A program made the translations under genes and the position numbers. From SABI01 sp028532915 (GTDB lineage: Bacteria; Spirochaetota; Spirochaetia; Sphaerochaetales; Sphaerochaetaceae), in contig OY781923.1 of the NCBI GenBank assembly GCA_963677225.1, positions 310,001 to 374,000 of the forward strand: a stretch of DNA of 64,000 nt, given 5' to 3'. The notes under the pieces were generated by a model. That model was not told the DNA's origin. It searched no databases and was given only the letters and a program-made list of their open reading frames with translations. Shown piece after piece: positions 35,218 to 44,148 of the stretch; position 1 is the first letter of the stretch; each line of letters starts with the position of its first letter.

Positions 35218-36504
35218 TCAGAATACTTCGCCGGCAGCCTTGTAGACTATCGAAAGAAGCTCTTCGATGTTTTCTATATCGGTGCTGCTGAAGGCCAGTC
35301 TCAGGTATTTACCTTTGATCGAGATCGTTCCGACTCCGTAGTTGTCCAGCAGATGTGTTCTCAGCACTTCCGAATCTCCTTTGCATGTGAAGGACATGAA
35401 ATAGCCCGAATTGAAAGGAAGCGGTAAAAGATCATCGTTTCCTTCGTAGGTCGCCAGTACTTTCTTGATCACCTCATAACGGGATTGGATCTTCGCGATT
35501 CCAGATTTCTTTTCCTGATGATATGTCGGGCTTTTCATCCCCTGCAGTAAAAGAGTCTGAGCAGGTTTTGAACAGGAACTCACATTTCCTCTGATGGCTC
35601 CCATCGTCTTTTGGACCAGAGCTTCATATTGGGCCTCTGTCATTCCTTTACTGTTGTATGTGAGAAAACCTACCCTGAATCCCCAGACCATCTCTTCTTT
35701 CGTAGCCGCATCACCTTTGACGGTGAAGATGTTTTCGTGGGCATCGCTCAACAGAGAGAAAAGTGATTCTCTGCATACATCCTCTTCGAAAAAGAGGCCG
35801 AAATAGGCATCGTCTGTGAATACAAGAAGCTTCTTTCCCGCTTCTGCTTTCGATACCAGCATGGATACTATCTTTTCAGCTTCATCCACTGTGGGGGTGT
35901 ATCCTGTAGGATTGTTGGGGAAGTTGAGAATGAGAGAGACTTTGCCTCCTGTGCATTCGTCTATAGTTCTTGAGAGTCCTTCGATGTTCAGCTTGCCGTT
36001 TTCGAACAGAGAGAAAGTCACATTCTTTGCCTTGCGCTGTTCGGTGAAGATGAGATTATAGTTTCCCCAGTAGAAATCGGGGACGATGATCTCATCGCCT
36101 TCATCCAGAAACAGGGAGAATGCGATGCTGATCGCATGAGTCAGTCCGCTTGTGACTACCGGTAGACTCGTCTTCTTTCCTTCGAGATTGGGATTTTTGA
36201 GAATCATCTCATCAAGCCATGCTTTTCTCAGATTCACATCACCGGCGGTAGGAGCATAGGGGAAAATGTCATTGGCGGTCAGGCCGTTTGAGAATCCGTC
36301 GTAGATAGAGGGGATATAGAGGGCCTCATTCTTCTCTGTAGCGATTCCGATGGTCGCATTGTAGCGGGTAGCCTTCTTTTTAGCTTCTGCAGACTGACTG
36401 ATGATTCCTTTCGGGAAATACATCCTCTTTCCATAATCACTGAGCATCACATCTGCGATAGAGCCTTCCAATATCTCATTCAATTCCTTTGCAAGCGGAT
36501 TCAT
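35218..36504 (-). CDS. Class I/II pyridoxal-phosphate aminotransferase
   Basis: A 428-residue fold-type I aminotransferase. Visible landmarks are PTAGDVNLRKAWLDEM, the cofactor-stacking DFYWGNYNL region, LNFPNNPTGYTP, TDDAYFGLFFE, and the Schiff-base lysine in GDAATKEEMVWGFRVGFL, with the substrate carboxylate Arg in that same block. The NNPTG and TDDAY motifs place it near aspartate/aromatic aminotransferases; the amino acid used is not clear. ATG 36504 is chosen over an in-frame TTG at 36525 that overlaps the AAGGAAGG site. The left repeat copy of the island lies 50 bp upstream. Confidence 0.88.
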   Translation of the reverse strand: MNPLAKELNEILEGSIADVMLSDYGKRMYFPKGIISQSAEAKKKATRYNATIGIATEKNEALYIPSIYDGFSNGLTANDIFPYAPTAGDVNLRKAWLDEMILKNPNLEGKKTSLPVVTSGLTHAISIAFSLFLDEGDEIIVPDFYWGNYNLIFTEQRKAKNVTFSLFENGKLNIEGLSRTIDECTGGKVSLILNFPNNPTGYTPTVDEAEKIVSMLVSKAEAGKKLLVFTDDAYFGLFFEEDVCRESLFSLLSDAHENIFTVKGDAATKEEMVWGFRVGFLTYNSKGMTEAQYEALVQKTMGAIRGNVSSCSKPAQTLLLQGMKSPTYHQEKKSGIAKIQSRYEVIKKVLATYEGNDDLLPLPFNSGYFMSFTCKGDSEVLRTHLLDNYGVGTISIKGKYLRLAFSSTDIENIEELLSIVYKAAGEVF

Positions 36505-36553
36505 ACCAAGCACCTTCCTTTCCAATAATTATCTCATGTCATCATACAGGGAG

Positions 36554-36618
36554 AAACGTCTTTAGTGAAGAAGAATTTTACTGATTTGCGATGTTGACCC
36601 TTACCGGTTTCATCTGTA
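36554..36618 (+). repeat. 65-bp direct repeat, left copy (island boundary)
   Basis: Identical in 64 of 65 positions to 44149-44213, same orientation; the one difference is T at 36566 versus G at 44161. Identity stops abruptly on both sides. It contains TTGACC (36594-36599), which with TATTTT at 36617-36622 could still form a promoter at 17-bp spacing. The distance between copies is 7,595 bp. Confidence 0.95.
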
Positions 36619-37063
36619 TTTTGATTTTTTGCTTGATTGAACTCGGCAAGAATCTTTCAACATGTTGATATAGAAAAGATGGATTAAATGAAATGACAGT
36701 TCATTATCTTTTTGCGAATCTGTAATATGAAAAATGTGCGAATAGTTTATCTCCTCTTCGGATAATTTTCAAAAGTATAAGGTGTTCTACAGCTTCAACC
36801 GTCTATTCTCACGAAAATGGTAATGTATTTCTTTTACCAATTGGCGAAAGAAAATAACCTTTCTTATGTCCGGGGAAAAATGTTGTATCTCTGATTATTC
36901 TTATTGATTGCTCTTTTTTAAGATTTTCAATAAAAGATTAAAGAGTCTGAGTTTGCAATCTTTGATAAATTGTTTTTCTACTAGATTTTTATCCAAGAAT
37001 ATATCGAAAAATCTTGTCGACCAAATTGTCCTTACTTGAAAGGACAATTGATCAACGATCTTT
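36619..37063. other. AT-rich non-coding left end of the island
   Basis: About 445 bp with no credible ORF on either strand and low GC. Apart from the hairpin at 37024-37049 I see no RNA gene, inverted terminal repeat or transposase remnant. It lies inside the repeat-bounded block and may be decayed DNA. Confidence 0.55.
37024..37049 (-). terminator. Stem-loop at the end of the island ABC operon
   Basis: Perfect 10-bp arms AATTGTCCTT (37024-37033) and AAGGACAATT (37040-37049), 15 bp past the last permease stop. The following sequence is only weakly T-rich. Confidence 0.6.
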
Positions 37064-37906
37064 TTATCCTTTCACTGCTCCTGCAGTAAGTCCTTCAACA
37101 AAATGTTTCTGGATAGCTGAGAACATCAGAACAATTGGTATTGTGGTTGAAGTTCCCAATGCCATGATGGCTCCCCAATCAATCTCTGTCGAACTGATAT
37201 AATTTGCTAGACCGACGGTAAGCGTTTTCATTGTATCGCTAATTATCAGAACACTTGAGAGCAGATATTCATTCCATGAGAGGATAAAAACCATGATACC
37301 TGTGCTCAGGATACCTGGAATGCATAATGGCAGGATAATAGTAGAAAAGATTTTGAATGATGGTGCACCATCCATGATTGCAGCCTCTTCCATCTCCTTG
37401 GGAATTTTCTGGAAAAAGGGTATCAGTAACCAGACTGAAAAAGGGAGTGTAAAGGTGGTGTGTCCGATGATAACTCCCATATAACTGGAGTTTAATCCAA
37501 GCGCTGCCAGTATCCTGTATAACGGAATCATCAGCATGATTGGAGGAAGACAATATGAAGAGAGTATTGCCATCATAATAAGTCTTCTTCCTCGATAGGT
37601 GAATCGTGCAAGACTATAGGCCCCTAAAGTGGCTATGATCATGTCAATAATCATCGTCGATGAAGAAACTACGAAGCTGTTGAGAAAGTAGCGGACTACC
37701 ACCGAATCTTTGAATGTGTTTTGATACCAAATAAGTGTTGGCTGCTTTGGTAGGATCTTTGGTGGCATCTTGAACAATTCCACTGATGGCTTTAGTGAGC
37801 TCAAAACCATCCAGATTAGTGGAAATCCCACTATGCATACTGTAACGAGTACTAATAGATAGAACCAGAGGTTTTTTCCCATATGTTTAATAATATTATT
37901 TCTCAT
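37064..37906 (-). CDS. Carbohydrate ABC permease (CUT1, MalG type)
   Basis: A 280-residue permease with six membrane segments. The ATPase-contact loop reads EEAAIMDGAPSFKIFSTIILPL near residue 185 (EAA motif). The C-terminal FVEGLTAGAVKG is typical of MalG-like subunits. It is the last gene of the island operon and partners the permease encoded 14 bp upstream. No ABC ATPase gene is present in the operon, so a shared MsmK-type ATPase from elsewhere must energise it. Confidence 0.93.
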   Translation of the reverse strand: MRNNIIKHMGKNLWFYLLVLVTVCIVGFPLIWMVLSSLKPSVELFKMPPKILPKQPTLIWYQNTFKDSVVVRYFLNSFVVSSSTMIIDMIIATLGAYSLARFTYRGRRLIMMAILSSYCLPPIMLMIPLYRILAALGLNSSYMGVIIGHTTFTLPFSVWLLIPFFQKIPKEMEEAAIMDGAPSFKIFSTIILPLCIPGILSTGIMVFILSWNEYLLSSVLIISDTMKTLTVGLANYISSTEIDWGAIMALGTSTTIPIVLMFSAIQKHFVEGLTAGAVKG

Positions 37907-37920
37907 ACGTTCATCCTGCC

Positions 37921-38826
37921 TTACCGATCATTTGAAATAGTCTTTCTAACATAGAAAACGATGCAGACAAAAAGGCTTAATCCCAATATGACTGAAATAC
38001 TTGAAGCATATCCGGTTTGAAATGTACCGAAAGAAGTCTGGTAGATCATGATTGGCAAATGCGTTGTAGACCCTGCCGGGCCGCCTCCGGTGATCAGCCA
38101 TATAAGGTCGAAATAAGTGGCAGTCCAAACGATTCTCAAAATTGCCAAGACTGTTGTGGTGCTCTTAAGATGAGGGAGAGTGATGTGCCAGAACATCTGG
38201 AAAGCGGAGCAACCATCCACACTGGCAGCATCGTATATTTCATGAGAAATTCCTTTTAAGGTTGCCCAGTAAATAAGCATCGGAAATGGGTATGACCTCC
38301 AAATGTTCACGATGATAAGCACTGCCATAGCACTTCCGGGAACGGCGAGTGGTGACTGACGATATTCCAGCAGGCCAATCCAATTTAGCCACCAACTCAC
38401 AATTCCGTAATCACCGTTTGTTACCCATTTAGTTACCAGCGCCAGAGCCACAGCGGGGACGACATATGGAACGAGGAGAAAACTTCTCAATCCTGTTACA
38501 TTTGCTCGTTTATTAATAAGAAGAGCAATTGCCAATCCAAGCGCGAGTTGCCCAACCACTGAAAACACTGTCCAGATCAGGGTATTCTTTACATATTTCA
38601 GGAATCGAATATTTTGAAATAATTTTTTGTAGTTGTCAAATGCAATAAACGAAAAATCAGATTTCATGAGTCGTGCATCGGTAAAACTCAAGATGATGTT
38701 ATAGCAAACTGGGTAAACTACAAAAACCAAGAGAAAGATTACAGACGGTATTATAAAAATTATTCCTAATAGCTGTCGTTGTGTATCATAATCTCGCTTT
38801 TTTCCTGTTAGACTCATATTGCTCAT
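37921..38826 (-). CDS. Carbohydrate ABC permease (CUT1, MalF/UgpA type)
   Basis: A 301-residue permease with six membrane segments and a basic N terminus (SLTGKKRDYDTQR). The EAA loop reads YDAASVDGCSAFQMFWHITLPHL near residue 195, followed by TTTVLAILRIVWTATYFDLIW. This is the MalF/UgpA-type half of the CUT1 translocator. It sits between the binding-protein gene (78 bp upstream) and the second permease in a leftward operon. Confidence 0.93.
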   Translation of the reverse strand: MSNMSLTGKKRDYDTQRQLLGIIFIIPSVIFLLVFVVYPVCYNIILSFTDARLMKSDFSFIAFDNYKKLFQNIRFLKYVKNTLIWTVFSVVGQLALGLAIALLINKRANVTGLRSFLLVPYVVPAVALALVTKWVTNGDYGIVSWWLNWIGLLEYRQSPLAVPGSAMAVLIIVNIWRSYPFPMLIYWATLKGISHEIYDAASVDGCSAFQMFWHITLPHLKSTTTVLAILRIVWTATYFDLIWLITGGGPAGSTTHLPIMIYQTSFGTFQTGYASSISVILGLSLFVCIVFYVRKTISNDR

Positions 38827-38904
38827 TTCCGTTTCGCTCCTCGTTGTTAAGATAACCCAGCCCAGGCATGATATTACTGTCCTGGGCTATAATGGGTGTC
38901 TAAT

Positions 38905-40242
38905 TTAGTCTAGCAGAGATATTTGTTCCTGCAGCATCTGATCGATATATTCAATGGCGTCTTCCGAGTTTTCCATTCCCAGAGCCACAGATTGTAAAGT
39001 CTCTCCAAAGAATGTTGTCGATTCAATCTGTGCCGATAGCTGGCTTAGACCGTTTTCCATTCCGTACCAGTACCAGTTGTTGTTTTCAAACGCATCAGTG
39101 ATGGTATCTATCTGTTCCCCAAAAAGAGCAACTTTTGGATCCTGACGATATGTATCTACAGCTGAATAGAGTGAAGGGAATGCGAACATCGGTCTGGAGA
39201 GCGCTCGTTCAGCAGCTCTTTCTTTGGTGTAAAGTCTGGTTAAGAACTCTTTTTTAAGTGCGATCTGTTCAGCATCACCACTATTGCTACCTACAAATGC
39301 ATAACCACTTCCAAATGAAGCCGCTTTATTTCCATCTGGTCCTGGCAGGTCAAAGCACCCTAAGTTTTCAAGCATTTCTGGATTGTTAGTCTGAGACATG
39401 AGAATAACCGCGCCCATATCGAGAGTCATAGCTACTGTTCCTTCGACCAGAGCATTCCTGTATTCACTCCAGGACCATTCAATAGAGGATTTAGGTGAAA
39501 CATCATGATAGAGTTCCATCATATAATCCAAAACTTCCCGGGCTTTCTCCTTTTGTGAGCCAAAGGTGTATTCTCCGGTCTTTGGGTCGACGGTAGTAAC
39601 ACCTGCAGAGTATAGAAATTCATAAAAGGTTTGTGCGGCAACATGAGTTGCATTCAGAGGTACTGGGAACCCATAAATATCAGTTTTTCCGTCACCATCA
39701 TTGTCAATCATTAGTTTTTCTGCAGCTGCCTTAAACTCATCCCAGTTAGTCGGGATGTCTATACCATATTTTTTGAAAAGGTCTTTTCGGTACCAGACAG
39801 ATGTGTGAAGAGCCCAGTCAGGTAATCCCCATGTTTTTCCGTCTGCATTGAGGACATGGAGGTAGGATGCAATAAAATCATCCCTTCCTAAATCATCAAT
39901 CACATCGTCCATGGGCGCGAGCATGTCCTGAGAATACAGATATGCTGCTCCTGAGAAATTTGTATGCATGATGTCGGGTACATTTCCCGCTTCAACTGCG
40001 GTTGCCAGCTTCGTGTACATATCACCGAAAGAGATAGTCACCATTTCGAAATCTACACCCATCTCTTCAGCTACTTCTGCGAATTGTTTCCTGAGAACCA
40101 CAGCTTGTGCGTCAGCAGTAAGGTTTGTCCAGATGACAATTTTATTATCATCTTCTTCCTGGGCGAATTCTTCTTGCCCACCTCCAGCGAATAACATGCT
40201 TCCTACTACTATTAACAGTAAGAAGACTACCATTTTCTTCAT
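38905..40242 (-). CDS. Carbohydrate ABC substrate-binding protein (family 1)
   Basis: A 445-residue exported receptor. Signal peptide MKKMVVFLLLIVVGSMLFAG is followed by an acidic linker (GGQEEFAQEEDDNK). The mature protein opens with IVIWTNLTADAQAVVLRKQFAEVAEE, as in family 1 solute receptors, and contains PDIMHTNFSGAAYLYSQDML and GSGYAFVGSN. No lipobox Cys is seen. ATG 40242 is chosen because AAGGAGG lies 9-10 nt upstream; the longer in-frame start is unsupported. The ligand is unknown and is probably what the two upstream enzymes act on. Confidence 0.92.
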   Translation of the reverse strand: MKKMVVFLLLIVVGSMLFAGGGQEEFAQEEDDNKIVIWTNLTADAQAVVLRKQFAEVAEEMGVDFEMVTISFGDMYTKLATAVEAGNVPDIMHTNFSGAAYLYSQDMLAPMDDVIDDLGRDDFIASYLHVLNADGKTWGLPDWALHTSVWYRKDLFKKYGIDIPTNWDEFKAAAEKLMIDNDGDGKTDIYGFPVPLNATHVAAQTFYEFLYSAGVTTVDPKTGEYTFGSQKEKAREVLDYMMELYHDVSPKSSIEWSWSEYRNALVEGTVAMTLDMGAVILMSQTNNPEMLENLGCFDLPGPDGNKAASFGSGYAFVGSNSGDAEQIALKKEFLTRLYTKERAAERALSRPMFAFPSLYSAVDTYRQDPKVALFGEQIDTITDAFENNNWYWYGMENGLSQLSAQIESTTFFGETLQSVALGMENSEDAIEYIDQMLQEQISLLD

Positions 40243-40358
40243 CACATCATCCTCCTTTTTTAGTCCCGATGAATTAGGGATTTCATACCTCATCAAGACC
40301 ATATGATTAAATAATGAATTGGAAGTTTTCCTTCATAAGATATTTCTTGAAAAACATC

Positions 40359-41702
40359 TTATATAATTGCACCTTGATCTAGTAATTTCTTTTTCAGTAG
40401 ATCAATATTTACTTTTTTGGGAGAGCAGCCAGATTTTGATGCCATTGAAGCAGCGACACCAGCAGCTTCTCCCATAACCATGCATTGCGGCATACAGCGA
40501 ATACAGTTAGCTACCGGGGCTTCATAAGAGACACAACGACCAGCAACAATAAGACCATCCTTTTCTTTTGGAAGCATGCATCTGTAGGGTATTGTCATTG
40601 ATTTTCCAGGTTTTAGATTATAGACATTCATTGTTACCCCATCTGGAGTATGGGCTCCTGCCGGCATGGCGCCCCGTCCGATGCTGTCCTCAAACTCTTT
40701 AGCTGCAAGAAAGTCATCTAGCGTTACTTTGTATTCTCCGATAATACGTCTGGATTCCCGAATCCCGAGCAGACCGGCAATTGCAGACAGATATGCATTT
40801 TCAAAGCCTGGAACATATTTTCTGAAAGCTTCGGATACATCGTAAAGCGTCTTCTGAGAGAATGCTTCATGGGCTGTTTTCTCTTCGAATCCTTCGGTGC
40901 TATGGGCTTCAATCGCACCGGAACAATTGATGATTACTTCTCCCGGGTGTGGGGTAGACGTGAATATTCCCAGCCATTCTCTCAAGTATTCCAAATGTTC
41001 GGGGAGCTCAACGCCTTCAAGTTCATCGTGGAGTCCGAAATGCATGAACCCTGGAAAAGTTTTGAAATCTCGCCAGGCTGGGGGGACATGGTGGTCTACG
41101 ATTGGAGGGTGTGTGCGATAATACTCTTTTACCTTATCCAGATCAACTCCGCACATTTTCCCCATCAGAGTCATAGGCTGAATATCTTTTTTAGGTCTGA
41201 TTTCGAATGGTACGCCAGCTTTTGAAGCAACAATAGCATCACCAGAGCAGTCTATTACAACATTTGAGGTGATATCCATCATTTCAGATTCTGATAATAC
41301 TCTCAGTCCGGTGATGGTATCGCCGTCTGAGAGCACATCTACAATGGATGTATCAAGATAGACAGATAGGTTCGATTCAGCTTTCACCATCTCATCTAAA
41401 ACGATCTTGGCGATTTCTGTGTCATAGAGAAAGCAAACATCCGTATCAGGGTTATCTTCTACCATCGCGCCAAGGGCCATGAGCCTGTTTCTCAATTCCC
41501 ATGCCATACCTTTGACGATTAATTTCTCTTTATCACTGAAACCAACCCAGGCTCCCTGCATACCTACAGTGAACTGTCCACCAAGGCAACGTTGTTTTTC
41601 TACAATCAACGTTTTTGCCCCATTCCTTGCGGCTGCTAATCCTGCTATGACGCCGGCAGTACCTCCACCGGCTACAACGACATCGAATTTACTCTGTCTC
41701 AT
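40359..41702 (-). CDS. FAD-dependent oxidoreductase (FAD_oxidored family)
   Basis: A 447-residue flavoprotein. The N-terminal dinucleotide fold reads DVVVAGGGTAGVIAGLAAARNGAKTLIVEK (split here only for description), then CLGGQFTVGMQGAW. A second FAD contact is DCSGDAIVASKAG near 150, and the C-terminal GLIVAGRCVSYEAPVANCIRCMPQCMVMGEAAG closes the site. Such FAD_oxidored proteins occur in many sugar-use loci of anaerobes with undefined reactions. It lies between the DapA-like gene and the binding-protein gene in one operon, so it probably acts on the imported compound. Several Cys near residue 410 are noteworthy. Confidence 0.85.
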   Translation of the reverse strand: MRQSKFDVVVAGGGTAGVIAGLAAARNGAKTLIVEKQRCLGGQFTVGMQGAWVGFSDKEKLIVKGMAWELRNRLMALGAMVEDNPDTDVCFLYDTEIAKIVLDEMVKAESNLSVYLDTSIVDVLSDGDTITGLRVLSESEMMDITSNVVIDCSGDAIVASKAGVPFEIRPKKDIQPMTLMGKMCGVDLDKVKEYYRTHPPIVDHHVPPAWRDFKTFPGFMHFGLHDELEGVELPEHLEYLREWLGIFTSTPHPGEVIINCSGAIEAHSTEGFEEKTAHEAFSQKTLYDVSEAFRKYVPGFENAYLSAIAGLLGIRESRRIIGEYKVTLDDFLAAKEFEDSIGRGAMPAGAHTPDGVTMNVYNLKPGKSMTIPYRCMLPKEKDGLIVAGRCVSYEAPVANCIRCMPQCMVMGEAAGVAASMASKSGCSPKKVNIDLLKKKLLDQGAII

Positions 41703-41718
41703 TCTTCACTCCTTTTTG

Positions 41719-42639
41719 CTATGCAAGGTATCCATATTCTTTAAGTACACTTTTCAGAGTTTTCATTACATCAGAAGGTAATTCTGAGATTACTGGTTTT
41801 CGACAATATCCGGCATCTACACCACGCAGTTTCATTCCTTCTTTGATGATTTGTAACCATGGGGTAGGCATTCCATCTGCTGTCGGTTTAGTGAAAAGTG
41901 GGAGGTATGGTCTGATTTTTTCAAAATGTGCAGCCATTGCTTCTTCCATTTTTCGTCCCTTCGCAAGATGGTAAACTTCTGTATTTTCTTTTGGGAAGAG
42001 GTTTCCTGTTCCGCATACCCAACCGTCTGCCCAACATGAGAGACTTTCGACAGGACAGACATCATACCCGTAGAAAATTCCAAAATTATCATCAGTTTGG
42101 TATCGGAGATTCTGCTGTCTGAATACATCTGCCTGTCTTTCCTTTACGGCATCAATCAGCCCTTCATTATAGAGTTTAGCCATAAATTCGTCACTCATGA
42201 GGCAGGTTGAATAATATGGATTGTGATAGACCATTACCGGAATATCGATGGCTTTTCGTATTGCCTCATAATGACCAAAGAGTTCGTTTTCATTTGGAGC
42301 CATGTACCAGGGAGTTACTGCCATAATTCCATCTGCTCCAGCTGCCTCGGCTGCTATAGACATCTCTACAACATCTTTTGTCCTGTATGCTCCTGTTGAG
42401 CACACGACCTTTATTCTTCCGTTTGCTGCTTTGATAGTAGCCTCATTTACCGCAATTTGTTCAGCTGGGGTCAATGCGACCATCTCTCCTGTTGAACCTG
42501 AAGGGATTACCCCTGTTACTCCATTATCTGCAAGGAAATCTGTACATTCCTTGATTCCATTGAAATTAATCGATTCATCGGCATTGAATGGTGTTACCAT
42601 CGGGATATAAATCCCTGTCAGTTTTTCTCTCTTGCCCAT
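41719..42639 (-). CDS. DapA/NAL family class I aldolase or dehydratase
   Basis: A 306-residue TIM-barrel protein of the dihydrodipicolinate synthase/N-acetylneuraminate lyase family, which uses pyruvate-type Schiff bases. The pyruvate-binding loop reads GSTGEMVALT near residue 45, the catalytic Tyr is in VMVYHNPYYS near 136, and the Schiff-base Lys is in DAVKERQ near 165. The YHNP and VKER variants differ from true DapA, so a sugar-acid lyase or dehydratase is more likely than lysine synthesis. ATG 42639 has an AGGAG site. It is first in the island operon, directly under the predicted IclR operator. Confidence 0.86.
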   Translation of the reverse strand: MGKREKLTGIYIPMVTPFNADESINFNGIKECTDFLADNGVTGVIPSGSTGEMVALTPAEQIAVNEATIKAANGRIKVVCSTGAYRTKDVVEMSIAAEAAGADGIMAVTPWYMAPNENELFGHYEAIRKAIDIPVMVYHNPYYSTCLMSDEFMAKLYNEGLIDAVKERQADVFRQQNLRYQTDDNFGIFYGYDVCPVESLSCWADGWVCGTGNLFPKENTEVYHLAKGRKMEEAMAAHFEKIRPYLPLFTKPTADGMPTPWLQIIKEGMKLRGVDAGYCRKPVISELPSDVMKTLKSVLKEYGYLA

Positions 42640-42681
42640 AACATGTTCTCCTCTGTTTATAAAAAAAGATTGTAATAAATT

Positions 42682-42695
42682 GGAATAGCTATTCC
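42682..42695. promoter_or_regulatory. IclR-type operator site 1
   Basis: Perfect palindrome GGAATAGCTATTCC. It lies just downstream of the -10 of the leftward promoter at 42704-42732, about +2 to +15, where binding would block transcription. Confidence 0.7.
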
Positions 42696-42703
42696 TAAAA
42701 AAT

Positions 42704-42732
42704 AGTAAAGCACGGTTATTTGACGGTGTCAA
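42704..42732 (-). promoter_or_regulatory. Promoter of the island catabolic operon
   Basis: On the minus strand a perfect TTGACA (42732-42727), a 17-bp spacer and TTTACT (42709-42704). The DapA-like ATG is 65 nt below the -10. Confidence 0.7.
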
Positions 42733-42885
42733 TAAAAATTTTTCATGGTTGCTCTATATGAAAAAAAAAGTGTTTTATATGATAAAAAGAATATAAAAAT
42801 ATATAATATAAGAAAAAGGGGTTATTTTCCCCGTTAGATCATATCATTATCTCAAAAGAGGAAACCTTCCCAAATTGAAAAAATA

Positions 42886-42899
42886 GGAATAATTATTCC
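42886..42899. promoter_or_regulatory. IclR-type operator site 2
   Basis: Perfect palindrome GGAATAATTATTCC, same outer arms (GGAATA and TATTCC) as site 1, about 204 bp away. It is closer to the iclR-type gene and could serve autoregulation or looping. Confidence 0.6.
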
Positions 42900-42984
42900 G
42901 ATAGATAATATTCTATGATATTATTCTAATAATTAATATTGTATAGTTTTTAAAATTATAATAAATTATACTCATAGATGTTAT

Positions 42985-43004
42985 AAAATCGCTATTCCGA
43001 TTTT
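42985..43004. promoter_or_regulatory. IclR-type operator site 3 (degenerate)
   Basis: AAAATCG-N6-CGATTTT inverted repeat that contains GCTATTCC, the right half of site 1. It lies 30 bp before the regulator's ATG, suiting autoregulation. Confidence 0.45.
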
Positions 43005-43032
43005 TAGAAAAGTTATAGGCGAGGAAGAGAGA

Positions 43033-43818
43033 ATGGATAAAAAAACAACAGAAAAAAATACAGAAATCATTAAGATGGTAGATAGGGCATTACAAGTTCT
43101 TGATATTCTTCGGCTATCTAAGGAGAGCATAGGGGTGAATTCGATCGCAAAACAATGTGGAATAAACCCTTCGACAGCACATCGTATTTTAAAAACACTG
43201 GAAGTAAATGGATGGGTTTTTCAAATGGGAGATGGTCGATATATCTCGGGAGAAAAATTAAGTTTTGTATTAGGAAAAGACAATCTCTTTATAGCTCTTC
43301 AGGAGGTTGCTTCCATAATTATGGAGAAGTATACTAAAAAATTCAACCATGCAATGAATCTTATTGTAAGAGAGGGGTCTCATTGTTATATCCTACAACA
43401 ATCAAGAACTAATCGGTTATTTGATTATATACCGCCGTTACATTCTGAGCTTCCCTTCTATGCATGTGCTGGAGGAAAAATTTTACTTTCAGAACTACCA
43501 ATCAATCTTGCGGATGGAATAATTCATTCAAGGGAAATGGTCCCTCTTACAAAACGAACAATTGTTGATGTGGAAGTTTTCTGGCAAGAACTAAGGAAGG
43601 TAGCTAAGCAGGGTTATGCAATCGATAACCGGGAGAGTGCAGAGAATGGAAGCTGTATAGCTGTCCCTGTTCGCGACAGTAAGGGGGTAATCATTGCATC
43701 TCTCTCTTTCAGCGGTCTTATCGGAATAAAAGAAGAAAGTGAATTGTATCAATATATTCCAGAGTTACATGAAGCATCTTCCGAGATAACAAAGAATTTA
43801 TATCAATGTCTGGAATAA
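43033..43818 (+). CDS. IclR family transcriptional regulator
   Basis: A 261-residue regulator. The N-terminal winged helix spans residues ~12-75 (IAKQCGINPSTAHRILKTLEVNGW) and the C-terminal IclR effector domain ~90-255 (LPFYACAGGKILLSEL, GYAIDNRESAENGSCIAVPV). IclR proteins bind small organic acids or sugars. It is divergent from the island operon with three GGAATA/TATTCC-type sites in between, so it is surely the local regulator. Codon use is visibly more AT-rich than that of genes outside the repeats. GAGGAAGAGAG precedes the ATG. Confidence 0.92.
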   Translation: MDKKTTEKNTEIIKMVDRALQVLDILRLSKESIGVNSIAKQCGINPSTAHRILKTLEVNGWVFQMGDGRYISGEKLSFVLGKDNLFIALQEVASIIMEKYTKKFNHAMNLIVREGSHCYILQQSRTNRLFDYIPPLHSELPFYACAGGKILLSELPINLADGIIHSREMVPLTKRTIVDVEVFWQELRKVAKQGYAIDNRESAENGSCIAVPVRDSKGVIIASLSFSGLIGIKEESELYQYIPELHEASSEITKNLYQCLE

Positions 43819-44148
43819 TGAGTACGTGTTGATAGCTTTCAGATTGTCGCGCTGCTGTGATGCCCAAGTATTCTGCCGGTAAATTATTTAGATATAAAAT
43901 TTTTTGACTGGATGAGTTTTTTTGGGAATATAGGGGGATTTTCGTTGCGATCCTATGTTATTGATTTTGGATGTCATAATTCTTAAGTTGAAGTATTTGA
44001 AAGTGGCGGGTAACAGTACTATAGGCATATTATTAGTATCTGTATGCTCCGCATCTTCGGTATGGCAATCATTTCCAGAATATTCTGATGGGGTGCTATA
44101 AAGAAGGACTGATTACAATCAGCTTTTTCTGGCGGTTAGTCTGTTATA
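43819..44148. other. Non-coding right end of the island
   Basis: 330 bp with no credible ORF. It contains a possible terminator at 44109-44127 near its right end. I see no integrase, transposase fragment or tRNA gene next to the repeat. Confidence 0.55.
44109..44127 (+). terminator. Terminator candidate for the IclR gene
   Basis: CTGATT (44109-44114) pairs with AATCAG (44117-44122), followed by CTTTTT. The stem is short and lies about 290 bp past the gene. Confidence 0.45.
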
